Part shown: piece after piece, positions 54,075 to 62,819 of the stretch | How positions within the stretch are numbered: the first letter of the stretch is position 1 | How the letters are laid out: each line of letters opens with the position of its first letter | Assembly (NCBI RefSeq): GCF_014207935.1 | Contig: NZ_JACHLL010000002.1 | Coordinates: 62,001 to 126,000 of the forward strand | DNA: 64,000 bases | Direction: 5' to 3' | Source of the DNA: Pseudomonas fluvialis | GTDB lineage: Bacteria; Pseudomonadota; Gammaproteobacteria; Pseudomonadales; Pseudomonadaceae | Notes under the pieces: generated by a model | The model's input: the letters and a program-made list of their open reading frames with translations, nothing else | The model's database searches: none | Told to the model about the DNA's origin: nothing | Made by a program: the position numbers and the translations under genes

Positions 54075-56081
54075 ATGTCCCTGCCCAAGCACCACCTCGA
54101 ACTGCTCAGCCCTGCACGCGATGCCGCCATCGCCAAGGAAGCCATCCTGCATGGCGCCGATGCCGTGTATATCGGTGGGCCAAGCTTCGGTGCGCGACAC
54201 AACGCCAGCAACAGTGTGGCGGACATTGCCGGTCTGGTGGAATTTGCCCGCCTGTTCCACGCCAAGGTGTTCGTCACCATCAACACCATTCTGCATGACG
54301 ACGAAGTGGAACCGGCGCGCCAGCTGATCCACCAGCTCTACGACGCCGGCGTCGATGCGCTGATCGTGCAGGACATGGGCGTGATGGAAATGGACATCCC
54401 GCCGATCGAGCTGCATGCCAGCACCCAGTGCGATATCCGCACCCTGGACAAGGCCAAGTTCCTCTCCCAGGCTGGCTTCTCGCAGATCGTCCTGGCCCGC
54501 GAGCTGAACCTGGAGCAGATCCGCGCCATCAGCGACAGCGTCGATGTCGCCGTCGAGTTCTTCATCCATGGTGCCCTGTGTGTGGCGTTTTCCGGGCAGT
54601 GCAACATCTCCCACGCGCAGACCGGGCGCAGTGCCAATCGCGGCGACTGCTCCCAGGCCTGCCGCCTGCCCTACACCCTCAAGGACGACCAGGGCCGCGT
54701 GGTGGCCTATGACAAGCACCTGCTGTCTATGAAGGACAACAACCAGACCGCCAACCTGATCCATCTGGTCGATGCCGGCGTGCGCTCGTTCAAGATCGAG
54801 GGCCGCTACAAGGACATGAGCTACGTGAAGAACATCACCGCTCATTACCGCCAGGAACTGGACGCCATCCTCACCCAGCGCCCGGAACTGGCGCGCAGCT
54901 CCAGCGGCCGCACCGAGCACTTCTTCACCCCGGACACGGAAAAGACCTTCCACCGCGGCAGCACCGACTACTTCGTCACCGACCGCAAGATCGACATCGG
55001 CGCCTTCGAGTCGCCCAAGTTCGTCGGTCTGCCGGTGGGCGAGGTGCTCAAGGTCGGCAAACACGACCTGACCGTGCAGACCAGCGAGAAGCTGAATAAC
55101 GGCGACGGCCTCAACGTGCTGATCAAGCGTGAGGTGGTGGGTTTCCGCGCCAACACCGTGGAGCAGCTGGCCCAGGTCAAGGAAGAAGGCAGCACGCAGT
55201 GGCAGTACCGCGTGGTGCCCAACGAGATGCCGGCCGAGCTTAAACAGCTGCGCCCGCATCAGGTGCTCAACCGCAACCTCGACCACAACTGGCAGCAGGC
55301 GCTGCTCAAGACTTCCTCCGAGCGCCGCGTGGCGGTGAGCTGGCAGATCGAATTAGGCGAAGCCGAACTGCGCCTGAGGGTCACCAGCGAGGACGGCAGC
55401 ACGGCATCGGTCAGCCAGTCCGGCCCGTTCGGCCCGGCCAAGGATGCCGAACAAGCTCGTAGCCAGCTGGCCGACACCCTGAGCAAGCTGGGCACCACTA
55501 TCTACTACACCGGCGACGTGCAGATCGACGCGCCGCATGCGCTGTTCGTGCCCAACTCGCAGCTCAAGGCCCTGCGCCGCGAGGCCATCGAGGCACTCAC
55601 CACAGCCCGCGTGGCCTCGCACCCACGCGGCAGCCGCAAGCCGGTCAGCATGCCGCCGCCGGTGTATCCGGAGTCGCACCTGACCTTCCTCGCTAACGTC
55701 TACAACGAAAAAGCCCGCGCCTTCTACCAGCGCTTCGGCGTGCAGCTGATCGACGCGGCCTACGAGGCCCACGAGGAAAGCGGCGAAGTACCGGTGATGA
55801 TCACCAAGCACTGCCTGCGTTTCTCCTTCAACCTCTGCCCCAAGCAGGCCAAGGGCGTTACCGGTGTGCGTACCAAGGTGGCGGACATGCAGCTGATCCA
55901 CCAGGATGAGGTGCTGACCCTGAAGTTCGACTGCAAGCCCTGCGAGATGCACATCATCGGCAAGATGAAGGGCCACATCCTCCATCAGCCGCAGCCGGGC
56001 AGCAACGCCAGCATGGTTGGCTTCATCACCCCGGAAGACCTGGTCAAGACCATCAAGAAAAAGCCCGCCGGCAGCCACTAA
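54075..56081 (+). CDS. rlhA: 23S rRNA C2501 hydroxylation protein RlhA (U32 peptidase family, YdcP)
   Basis: 668 residues, close to E. coli RlhA/YdcP along the whole chain: LELLSPARDAAIAKEAILHG, YIGGPSFGARHNASNSVADI, the U32 motif EFFIHGALCVAFSGQCNISH, SANRGDCSQACRLPYTLKDD, then the DUF3656 region and a C-terminal Cys-bearing domain (ITKHCLRFSFNLCPKQAKG; FDCKPCEMHIIGKMKGHIL). E. coli RlhA, together with Fe-S biogenesis, is needed for hydroxycytidine 2501 in 23S rRNA. The Cys residues probably bind an iron-sulfur cluster. Cytoplasmic. Confidence 0.93.
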   Translation: MSLPKHHLELLSPARDAAIAKEAILHGADAVYIGGPSFGARHNASNSVADIAGLVEFARLFHAKVFVTINTILHDDEVEPARQLIHQLYDAGVDALIVQDMGVMEMDIPPIELHASTQCDIRTLDKAKFLSQAGFSQIVLARELNLEQIRAISDSVDVAVEFFIHGALCVAFSGQCNISHAQTGRSANRGDCSQACRLPYTLKDDQGRVVAYDKHLLSMKDNNQTANLIHLVDAGVRSFKIEGRYKDMSYVKNITAHYRQELDAILTQRPELARSSSGRTEHFFTPDTEKTFHRGSTDYFVTDRKIDIGAFESPKFVGLPVGEVLKVGKHDLTVQTSEKLNNGDGLNVLIKREVVGFRANTVEQLAQVKEEGSTQWQYRVVPNEMPAELKQLRPHQVLNRNLDHNWQQALLKTSSERRVAVSWQIELGEAELRLRVTSEDGSTASVSQSGPFGPAKDAEQARSQLADTLSKLGTTIYYTGDVQIDAPHALFVPNSQLKALRREAIEALTTARVASHPRGSRKPVSMPPPVYPESHLTFLANVYNEKARAFYQRFGVQLIDAAYEAHEESGEVPVMITKHCLRFSFNLCPKQAKGVTGVRTKVADMQLIHQDEVLTLKFDCKPCEMHIIGKMKGHILHQPQPGSNASMVGFITPEDLVKTIKKKPAGSH

Positions 56082-56088
56082 GGCCTCT

Positions 56089-56126
56089 GGCCGGGGTTTT
56101 GACCGGCCATCCTTGAACGGATGGCC
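56089..56126. other. competing hairpins downstream of rlhA
   Basis: GGCCGG (56089-56094) can pair with CCGGCC (56103-56108), while GGCCATCC (56105-56112) pairs with GGATGGCC (56119-56126). The two helices share bases and exclude each other. No T-run; role in termination uncertain. Confidence 0.4.
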
Positions 56127-56225
56127 CCAGTCCGGCGACAGATAGGGTGTTTGAGTGCAGCACGGCATACCCGATTGCCGTGTACCGGCTCTTTCTCGCT
56201 TAAGCGTTAGCTGCAGCGCGCCGGT

Positions 56226-57758
56226 TCAAGGCTTCGGTCGCTGCAAGGCCTCGCGCGCCTCACGCTGCGCCTGCCGGTTTTCCATCATCAGGTGATAGGC
56301 GATGTAGTACTTGTAGATATTGCTGACGTAGGTGACTGTTTCCTGGCCGACCTTTTCCGCCGCCACGTATTCGACATTGTGGAACCAGACATTGGGGTCC
56401 AGGCCACGCCTGGCCGCTTCCTTGCGCAGCGAAGCGACCCGCGCCGGCCCGGCGTTGTAGCTGGCGAAGGCGAACAGCGCCTTGTCCAACGCGGTCATGG
56501 GTTCCTTGTCGTAGTAGTGATCGATCATCCAGCGCATGTACTTGATACCGGCATGGATGTTGACCTCGGTCTGACGGATATCGCCGACCTGCATGTCCTT
56601 GCCGGTGGCCGGCATCAGCTGCATCACGCCGATGGCGCCGACGGCACTCTTGGCATTCTGATCGAGCTGCGACTCCTGATAGCCCTGGGCGCCCATCAGC
56701 AGCCAGTCGACGTTGTACTGGTCACCGTACTTCTGGAAATACTGGATCAGGTTGAGGAACTTCTGCCGTTCAGCCTCGGAAGCGGCATTCTTCACATAGC
56801 GGGTGTTTTTCAGGTAGCGGGTCAGCACCTGATTGCCCAGTGAGGAGCCGATCTTGTTCTGCCTGACGAAATCATCCAGCACCGCCTTGAGCTGCGGGCT
56901 GTTCTTACGCAGCGCCCAGGCCACCTGGCCGCCGGAGCGCAGGACGATATCCTCATGGACAGTCAGTGCCGGGAATATCTGCTTCCAGAAGCGCGCCTTG
57001 TGATTGTCGACTACCAGCAGGGTAACCAGGCCGGCATTGAGCATCTCCAGCAGGTCCTCGTCTTCAAGCACCTCCGGTGCTTCCTTGATTTGCACCGAAG
57101 CCTTCCCTGCGGATTTCAGGCGCTGATTGAGGGCCAGCAGGCTCTGGTAGTAGCTGGATGACTTGCGCACGAAGACCTGCTTGCCTGACAGGTCATCGAC
57201 GCTGCTGACCGCCGGCGAAGACGGCCCGCTGACCAGCACCTCGCTGACATTGCTCATGCCGGCTTCGGTGAAATCCACCAGCTGCTGGCGTTCCGGCGTG
57301 ATGGTGAGGTTGGCGGCCACCACATCGCCACGCCCTTCGGCCAGCGCCGGCAGGAGTTGATCGCGGCTGACTGGCACAAACACCACCCGCACCTTGAGGT
57401 GCTTGTGCTTGAGCTTGTTCTGCGCGGCCAGCTGCTTGTTCAGCTGTTCCTCGAAGGCCCGGAAGAAATCCACCGCGGAGCCACGCTGAGTGCCCTTGTC
57501 CATGAAATAAAAGGTCTTGCTGTTGACCGTCAGCACGCGAATCATCCGGCGCTCGACCATGCCGTCGAGATCACCCTGCCAGGGTTTCTGCACCTCGGCC
57601 GGGTCGATGGTGAGCAAGCCTGACTCGACTGGCTCGGTAGCCGGTTCAGCGACAGCCGGTGACTCTGGCGTCTGCTCCATCACCTGTGTCGCTCCCCAGG
57701 CCAACGCACCGATCAACAGCACCAGTAAAAAGCTGCGGGGTTTGACGAGATTCACCAT
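56226..57758 (-). CDS. membrane-bound lytic transglycosylase of the MltF type
   Basis: About 510 residues. One N-terminal hydrophobic anchor (FLLVLLIGALAWGATQVM), a solute-binding-protein-3-like domain (~75-300; RVLTVNSKTFYFMDKGTQRG and VVAANLTITPERQQLVDF), then an SLT domain (~340-490) with catalytic Glu near 362 in GYQESQLDQ, GVMQLMPATGKDM and FASYNAGPARV. It cleaves peptidoglycan glycan strands; the first domain is regulatory in MltF. No lipobox Cys is seen. Two starts are possible (57773 or 57758); the second has GGAG just before it. A lysozyme-inhibitor gene diverges from it. Confidence 0.88.
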   Translation of the reverse strand: MVNLVKPRSFLLVLLIGALAWGATQVMEQTPESPAVAEPATEPVESGLLTIDPAEVQKPWQGDLDGMVERRMIRVLTVNSKTFYFMDKGTQRGSAVDFFRAFEEQLNKQLAAQNKLKHKHLKVRVVFVPVSRDQLLPALAEGRGDVVAANLTITPERQQLVDFTEAGMSNVSEVLVSGPSSPAVSSVDDLSGKQVFVRKSSSYYQSLLALNQRLKSAGKASVQIKEAPEVLEDEDLLEMLNAGLVTLLVVDNHKARFWKQIFPALTVHEDIVLRSGGQVAWALRKNSPQLKAVLDDFVRQNKIGSSLGNQVLTRYLKNTRYVKNAASEAERQKFLNLIQYFQKYGDQYNVDWLLMGAQGYQESQLDQNAKSAVGAIGVMQLMPATGKDMQVGDIRQTEVNIHAGIKYMRWMIDHYYDKEPMTALDKALFAFASYNAGPARVASLRKEAARRGLDPNVWFHNVEYVAAEKVGQETVTYVSNIYKYYIAYHLMMENRQAQREAREALQRPKP

Positions 57759-57935
57759 CGACTCCAGAGGCATCAGCCAGCGAGGAACACATGCACTGAG
57801 GTCGGCATATTAGCTCAGCCATCAGTTTCTTTATTGATCTGCGACCATGCCAGGTTGGCGCAATCACAGTGACGCGCAAGGCATCTTCGGGCAGTCTGCA
57901 AAGACATGTTCTTGTCACTCAAGAGGCATTCCTAG

Positions 57936-58532
57936 ATGAGTAAATCCCACCTGCACTTTGCCCTGCTTTGTGCCGCCCTGCTGCCTGGCTTGCCGGTACT
58001 GGCCGCCAGCCCTTCCTTCGACTGCAGTAAGGTCGACAAAGGCAGCACCGAGGAACTGGTCTGCCAGAGCCCGGAACTGACCGACCTGGATCTCAAGCTG
58101 GCCGATGCCTACAAGGCCGCCAGCAAGAAGGCCGTCAACCAGCACCCGAACCTGCTCAAGGCCGAGCAGCGTGGCTGGATCAAAGGCCGCGATGAGTGCT
58201 GGAAGAGTGAGGACAGGAATGCCTGTGTGGCCGACAGTTATCGCCAGCGCACCGCCGAGCTGCAGGCGCGCTATCAGCTGATTGCTGGCAAGGGGCCGGT
58301 TCACTACGCATGCGATGGCAGCCCGGCCAAGGAAGTCATCGCCACCTTCTACCCCACCGAACCCAAGACCGTTCTGGTCGAGTTCGGCGACAGCAGCTCG
58401 CTGATGTTCCTGCAGCCCTCAGGCAACGGCTCGCAATACCTCGGCCGCAACGAAACGCTGACTGAGGGACAGGACGTCACCACCGTAGTCTGGGGCTACG
58501 AAGCCCCCGAGATGAAGTGCGTGCCTCGCTGA
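57936..58532 (+). CDS. LprI-MliC fusion, predicted periplasmic lysozyme inhibitor
   Basis: 198 residues with a signal peptide (MSKSHLHFALLCAALLPGLP, cleavage after VLAA). An LprI-type domain (PF07007; FDCSKVDKGSTEELVCQSPE, ADAYKAASKK, LLKAEQRGWIKGRDECW) is followed by a MliC-like C-terminal domain (HYACDGSPAKEVIATFYPTE ... SGNGSQYLGRNETLTEGQD ... MKCVPR). Six or more Cys could form disulfides. MliC inhibits C-type lysozyme; LprI does likewise in mycobacteria. No lipobox, so soluble periplasmic. It diverges from the MltF-type gene. Confidence 0.85.
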   Translation: MSKSHLHFALLCAALLPGLPVLAASPSFDCSKVDKGSTEELVCQSPELTDLDLKLADAYKAASKKAVNQHPNLLKAEQRGWIKGRDECWKSEDRNACVADSYRQRTAELQARYQLIAGKGPVHYACDGSPAKEVIATFYPTEPKTVLVEFGDSSSLMFLQPSGNGSQYLGRNETLTEGQDVTTVVWGYEAPEMKCVPR

Positions 58533-58564
58533 ACAGACTGGGCATAACGACAGTCGGCGGATGC

Positions 58565-58600
58565 CTGCGTGATGCAACTCACTGGCGTTCCATCACGCAG
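58565..58600. other. inverted repeat between convergent genes
   Basis: CTGCGTGATG and CATCACGCAG form a perfect 10-bp stem with a 16-nt loop in the 103-bp gap between the LprI-MliC gene and the CPBP protease gene. It may serve as a shared terminator without a T-run. Confidence 0.45.
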
Positions 58601-58635
58601 TAACCGCCCCCCCGGACTGCATGGGCGACGACCGC

Positions 58636-59424
58636 TTACCCTGTCTTGGCCAAGGTGGCCGCCAGCATGCCCATGCCGAACAGCAGCCAGTCGTTGATGA
58701 CATGCGCGCCAGTCGATACCCAGAGATTCTTGGTCATGATCCACGGCAGGGTCAGTACCAGACGAGCACTGCCGATCACAACCAGGCACTGCAGCAGATT
58801 CCAGCCATAGGCTGGCAAGTGGGCCAGACCAAACAGCACGGCCGACAGCAGCCACGCTACTACCATGGCTGATCGGCGCCCCATGCCCAAGCCGCGCGTA
58901 CAGAGAGCCAGTAGCGCCAGAAAGGGCAGGATGGTCATGACTTCCTCGCCCAGCAACTGCAACGCCGTTCGGGCAAAGAACAACACCCGCGCCGGTGCCT
59001 CCAGATCGGTCAAACCGGCAATCCCCTGGTTGCTCTCGACCCCGACCATGGACTTGAGCAGCAGACCGGCCGTCATACTCACCACAAGGTTGAGCAGAGC
59101 AAAGCCGCACATCAGCCGGAACTCACGCCAGCCTACTGGGCCAAACAGTTTGCGCCAGTGCTGCGGGCACATCTGCGCCAGTGCGCCAAGAGGGATCGCA
59201 GACAACAGCAAGGCCGGGATGAACGCACCCAATGCACCGCCTGGCCAACTGACAGGCAGTATCAGGGCGGCAAAGCCGCCGGACACCGCCAGTATCAGCA
59301 GGCACCACTGCCAAACAGCAAGCCCGGCCGGTTGCCCCGCATAGAAGGGGAAATCGGTACCCTGATCCTCCAGCCAGACAAAACGTTGTTCGCGATCAGC
59401 CTGTTCCTGATACGGCACGGTCAT
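58636..59424 (-). CDS. CPBP family intramembrane protease
   Basis: 262 residues with about seven to eight membrane helices. The CPBP/Abi motifs are recognisable: motif 1 LLGEEVMTILPFLAL with the Glu pair (the usual Arg after EExxx is absent), motif 2 SAVLFGLAHLPAYG with His, and motif 3 STGAHVINDWLLF with His and Asn/Asp. These proteins are Rce1-like glutamic proteases in the inner membrane, often linked to bacteriocin immunity. No bacteriocin genes are nearby. GGGAG precedes the ATG. Confidence 0.83.
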   Translation of the reverse strand: MTVPYQEQADREQRFVWLEDQGTDFPFYAGQPAGLAVWQWCLLILAVSGGFAALILPVSWPGGALGAFIPALLLSAIPLGALAQMCPQHWRKLFGPVGWREFRLMCGFALLNLVVSMTAGLLLKSMVGVESNQGIAGLTDLEAPARVLFFARTALQLLGEEVMTILPFLALLALCTRGLGMGRRSAMVVAWLLSAVLFGLAHLPAYGWNLLQCLVVIGSARLVLTLPWIMTKNLWVSTGAHVINDWLLFGMGMLAATLAKTG

Positions 59425-59491
59425 GGCAACTCCCTGCAGCGGCTAAACGATCAATTGGGGGATGAGATTTTGACGGGCACATTACGGGCTA

Positions 59492-60214
59492 TCACACCGC
59501 CGGCAGATTGAGCTGCCCCAGGCTCTTCAGCACGGCGGCGCCGGCGAACTGCAGCATGATCTGCTCCTCGGCCAGCAGCCTGATGGCTTGGCGCCGCTCA
59601 GACTGGCCGAGGTAATCCAGCGACTGCTGGAACAGCGTCTGACTGACCAGCTGCGTGACCTGACGCACTTCATGTTCGGCCAGGATGCTCGGCAGCAGCT
59701 TGAAGTCCTGAATGTCCTCGACCATGTCCTGGGCAAACTCGGCCATCACCGCCGACAGCGCCTCGCGCATCACCGGCGACGCCCCGTGCAGCTCGCGCAC
59801 CCCGATCAGAAACGCCGCCGGATGCTGATCAACGAAGTCGAAGAACAGCTGCACCGTCTCGTGGGTCACCCGCCGGCCACGGCCCAGGTCGATGCCGAAC
59901 AGTTTCGGCAGGCGTAGTTTCTGCCGCTGATCGGCGCGCGCCGCGGCCTCCCGACGCAGGGCCCGCAGGGGCTCGCGCAGCTGGGTAGAAATGTCACGAA
60001 TAACCGCCAGGCCCAGATCATCGACGTCACGAAAGTGCCGGTAGAAGGTATTGGGATTGAGCCCCGCCTCCCGCGCCAGTTCGCGCAAGCCCAGGCTGCT
60101 TAGGCTGCGACTGGTGGAGGTCAGGCGCAATGCCGCCTCCATCAGCAGACGCTTGCCGGGCGCCTCGCTGGTTTTTTCGACAGCCAGTGGCTGTGCCGTG
60201 ACCTCTACATCCAT
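59492..60214 (-). CDS. TetR-family regulator of the adjacent monooxygenase operon
   Basis: 240 residues. After a short extension, the HTH reads LRELAREAGLNPNTFYRHFR, as in the FabR/PhaD-like TetR subgroup, with an unusual ligand domain including HETVQLFFDFVDQHPAAFLI and a C-terminal helix ending LGQLNLPAV. Divergent from the Baeyer-Villiger-type gene with a 109-bp gap that contains a strong symmetrical operator-like sequence centred at 60276. Presumed repressor of that operon and of itself. Confidence 0.88.
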   Translation of the reverse strand: MDVEVTAQPLAVEKTSEAPGKRLLMEAALRLTSTSRSLSSLGLRELAREAGLNPNTFYRHFRDVDDLGLAVIRDISTQLREPLRALRREAAARADQRQKLRLPKLFGIDLGRGRRVTHETVQLFFDFVDQHPAAFLIGVRELHGASPVMREALSAVMAEFAQDMVEDIQDFKLLPSILAEHEVRQVTQLVSQTLFQQSLDYLGQSERRQAIRLLAEEQIMLQFAGAAVLKSLGQLNLPAV

Positions 60215-60258
60215 ATCCCTACCTTAGGTTGGCTTGTGGCAATGGGGCTTGCTGGCAA

Positions 60259-60293
60259 GTATACACACGTCTACCGTGTAGACACTTGTATAC
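60259..60293. promoter_or_regulatory. 35-bp nested palindrome, likely TetR operator
   Basis: GTATAC-N4-GTCTAC-CGT-GTAGAC-N4-GTATAC: two pairs of perfect 6-bp arms share one centre (60276). It lies in the gap between the divergent tetR and monooxygenase genes. Such symmetry fits cooperative binding of two TetR dimers. Confidence 0.8.
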
Positions 60294-60323
60294 ACCAGCC
60301 ATAACGATAACAGGAGACTGGTT

Positions 60324-61889
60324 ATGAACGCGCCCGCTTCACCTCAGCTTGCTGCCCGCCATTGTAAGATCGCCATCCTCGGCAGTGGTTTTTCCGGCCT
60401 CGGCATGGCCATCCGCCTGAAACAGAAAGGCGAGCAGGACTTCCTGATCTTTGAAAAGGAAGCCGGCGTTGGCGGCACCTGGCGCGTCAACCATTACCCG
60501 GGCTGCGCCTGCGACGTGCAATCGCACCTGTACTCCTTCTCCTTCGCGCCCAACCCGAACTGGACGCGCATGTTCGCCCCGCAGCCGGAGATCAAGCGCT
60601 ACCTGGAAGGCTGCTGGGAAAACTTCCGCCTGCAGGACAAGACCCTGCTCAATACCACCGTCACCCAGCTGCAGTGGGATGAACGCGCCGAGCTGTGGCG
60701 CATCCAGGACGCAGCCGGCAACCACTACAGTGCGCAGTTCGTCGTCTCCGGCATGGGCGCCCTGTCCATCCCCTCGATTCCCAAGCTCAAGGGCCTGGAG
60801 AAGTTCAAGGGCAAGGTCTTCCACTCCCAGCAGTGGGACCACGACTATGACCTCAAGGGCAAGCGCGTGGCGGTGATCGGCACCGGCGCCTCGGCCATCC
60901 AGTTCGTCCCCGAGCTGCAGAAGGACGTGGCCCGCCTCGACCTGTACCAGCGCACCGCGCCGTGGATCATGCCCAAGCCGGACCGCCTGATCAAAGAATC
61001 CGAGCGCGAGCGCTTCAAGCGCTTCCCGCTGCTGCAAAAACTCTGGCGCGGTGGCATCTACACCGTACTGGAAAGCCGCGTGCTGGGCTTTGCCTGGGCA
61101 CCCAAAGTGATGAAGCTGGCCTCGCTGGTAGCCAAGTGGCATATCGGCCGCTCGATCAAGGACCCGGTCCTGCGCGCCAAGGTCACCCCGGACTACATCA
61201 TGGGCTGCAAGCGCGTGCTGATCTCCAACAACTACTACCCGGCACTGGCCCAGGCCAACGTCGACGTGATCACCGACGGTGTCAGCGAAATCCGCGCCGG
61301 CAGCATCCTGGCCAGCGACGGCAGCGAGCGTGAAGTCGACGCCATTATCTTCGGCACCGGCTTCACCCCGACCGATCCGATTCCGCGCGGAGCCATCCAC
61401 GGCCGCAACGGCCTCGATCTGGTCGACAGCTGGCCGCACGGCCCGGAAGCCTACAAAGGCACCATGACCGCCGGCTTCCCCAACCTGTTCTTCCTGATGG
61501 GCCCGAACACCGGCCTCGGCCACAACTCGATGGTGTACATGATCGAATCGCAGATCCAGTACATCCTCGGCGCCCTCGACCTGCTCAATGAACGCAACCT
61601 CGACTCGCTGGAGCCCAAGCGCGAAGCGCAGGACGCCTTCAACGGCAAGCTGCACAGCAGCCTGGGCCACAGCGTGTGGAATGCCGGCGGCTGCAACAGC
61701 TGGTACCTGCATCCGGTCAGTGGGCGCAACACCAGCCTGTGGCCAAGCTTCACCTGGCGCTTCCGCATGCTGACCAAGCATTTCGACCCGGCTGCCTATC
61801 ATTTCAATCGCGTTGACAATCCCTTGCTGGCACCGGTGCAGGCCGCTCAAACCAAACCAGTCGAAACGGCCGAGGAGGCTCTGGCATGA
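60324..61889 (+). CDS. flavin monooxygenase, Baeyer-Villiger type
   Basis: 521 residues. FAD motif ILGSGFSGLG (from residue 18), GGTWRVNHYPGCACDVQSHL, the Baeyer-Villiger fingerprint FKGKVFHSQQWD (161-172), the NADPH motif VIGTGASAIQ (~184) and IIFGTGFTPTDP. It would insert oxygen into a ketone or oxidise a heteroatom with NADPH and O2; substrate unknown. The downstream SDR overlaps by four bases and could supply ketone from an alcohol. AGGAGA precedes the start. Confidence 0.92.
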   Translation: MNAPASPQLAARHCKIAILGSGFSGLGMAIRLKQKGEQDFLIFEKEAGVGGTWRVNHYPGCACDVQSHLYSFSFAPNPNWTRMFAPQPEIKRYLEGCWENFRLQDKTLLNTTVTQLQWDERAELWRIQDAAGNHYSAQFVVSGMGALSIPSIPKLKGLEKFKGKVFHSQQWDHDYDLKGKRVAVIGTGASAIQFVPELQKDVARLDLYQRTAPWIMPKPDRLIKESERERFKRFPLLQKLWRGGIYTVLESRVLGFAWAPKVMKLASLVAKWHIGRSIKDPVLRAKVTPDYIMGCKRVLISNNYYPALAQANVDVITDGVSEIRAGSILASDGSEREVDAIIFGTGFTPTDPIPRGAIHGRNGLDLVDSWPHGPEAYKGTMTAGFPNLFFLMGPNTGLGHNSMVYMIESQIQYILGALDLLNERNLDSLEPKREAQDAFNGKLHSSLGHSVWNAGGCNSWYLHPVSGRNTSLWPSFTWRFRMLTKHFDPAAYHFNRVDNPLLAPVQAAQTKPVETAEEALA

Positions 61890-62767
61890 ATTCCTTTATC
61901 AACAAAGTGGCGGCCATTACCGGTGCCGGCTCCGGCATCGGCCGCGCCCTGGCGCTGAACCTGGCGGGTCAGGGCTGCAATCTGGCGATCTCCGACGTGA
62001 ATGCCGCCGGCCTCAAAGAAACCGCCGAGGCGGCCCGCCAACAGGGTGTGAAGGTGCTGAAGACGGTGGTCAACGTCGCCGACCGCGCCGCCGTGCACGC
62101 CTGGGCCGACGAAGTGGTGCGCGAGTTCGGCAAGGTCAACCTGATCTTCAACAACGCCGGAGTGGCTCACGCCGGCACCGTCGAAGGCAGCGACTATGCC
62201 GAGTACGAGTGGATCATGAACATCAACTTCTGGGGCGTGATGCACGGCACCAAGGCCTTCCTGCCGTACCTGAAAGCCACTGGCGACGGTCATATCATCA
62301 ACATCTCCAGCATCTTCGGCCTGTTCGCCCAGCCGGGCATGAGCGCCTACAACGCCACCAAGTTCGCCGTGCGCGGCTTCACCGAAGCGCTGCGCCAGGA
62401 ACTGGACATGGACGCCTGCGGCGTGTCGGCCAGCTGCGTGCACCCGGGCGGGATCAAGACCAACATCGCCAAGACCGCGCGGATGAACGACAGCCTGAGC
62501 AAAGTCACCGGCCAGGACGCTGACACCGCCCGCAGCCAGTTCCACGACCAGTTGCTGCGCACCACCCCGGAGAAGGCCGCCGAGGTCATCCTCAACGGCG
62601 TGCGGCGCAACCAGCGGCGCATCCTTATCGGCGGCGACGCCGTGGCCACCGACCTGATGCAGCGCTCGCTGCCAGCGCTGTACCAGCGTCTGGTAGTGAC
62701 CACCATGCGCCTGGCCGCGCGCTTCGCGCCCAAGCCCAAGGCGCGGGTGGAGCAGGCGGCCGAGTAA
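61886..62767 (+). CDS. short-chain dehydrogenase/reductase
   Basis: 293-residue classical SDR: nucleotide motif TGAGSGIG (12-19), NNAGV (89-93), catalytic Ser near 141-142 and YNATK (Tyr155, Lys159). A longer C-terminus follows with basic residues (MRLAARFAPKPKARVEQ). It interconverts an alcohol and a ketone with NAD(P); with the monooxygenase it makes a plausible alcohol-ketone-ester route. The start overlaps the monooxygenase stop (ATGA). A terminator follows. Confidence 0.92.
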   Translation: MNSFINKVAAITGAGSGIGRALALNLAGQGCNLAISDVNAAGLKETAEAARQQGVKVLKTVVNVADRAAVHAWADEVVREFGKVNLIFNNAGVAHAGTVEGSDYAEYEWIMNINFWGVMHGTKAFLPYLKATGDGHIINISSIFGLFAQPGMSAYNATKFAVRGFTEALRQELDMDACGVSASCVHPGGIKTNIAKTARMNDSLSKVTGQDADTARSQFHDQLLRTTPEKAAEVILNGVRRNQRRILIGGDAVATDLMQRSLPALYQRLVVTTMRLAARFAPKPKARVEQAAE

Positions 62768-62780
62768 GGCTGCCACGCAT

Positions 62781-62809
62781 GAAAAAGCCCCGCACTGCGG
62801 GGCTTTTTC
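62781..62809. terminator. bidirectional rho-independent terminator
   Basis: GCCCCG/CGGGGC (62787-62792 and 62798-62803) with a 5-nt loop, flanked by five A and five T, ends both the monooxygenase-SDR operon and the convergent operon that finishes at 62820. Confidence 0.92.
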
Positions 62810-62819
62810 ATGTAGCTAA

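Noticed and set aside
58636..59424. Bacteriocin immunity locus
   Set aside because: The CPBP protein could suggest one, but no small leader-peptide gene, ABC exporter or processing enzyme is adjacent.
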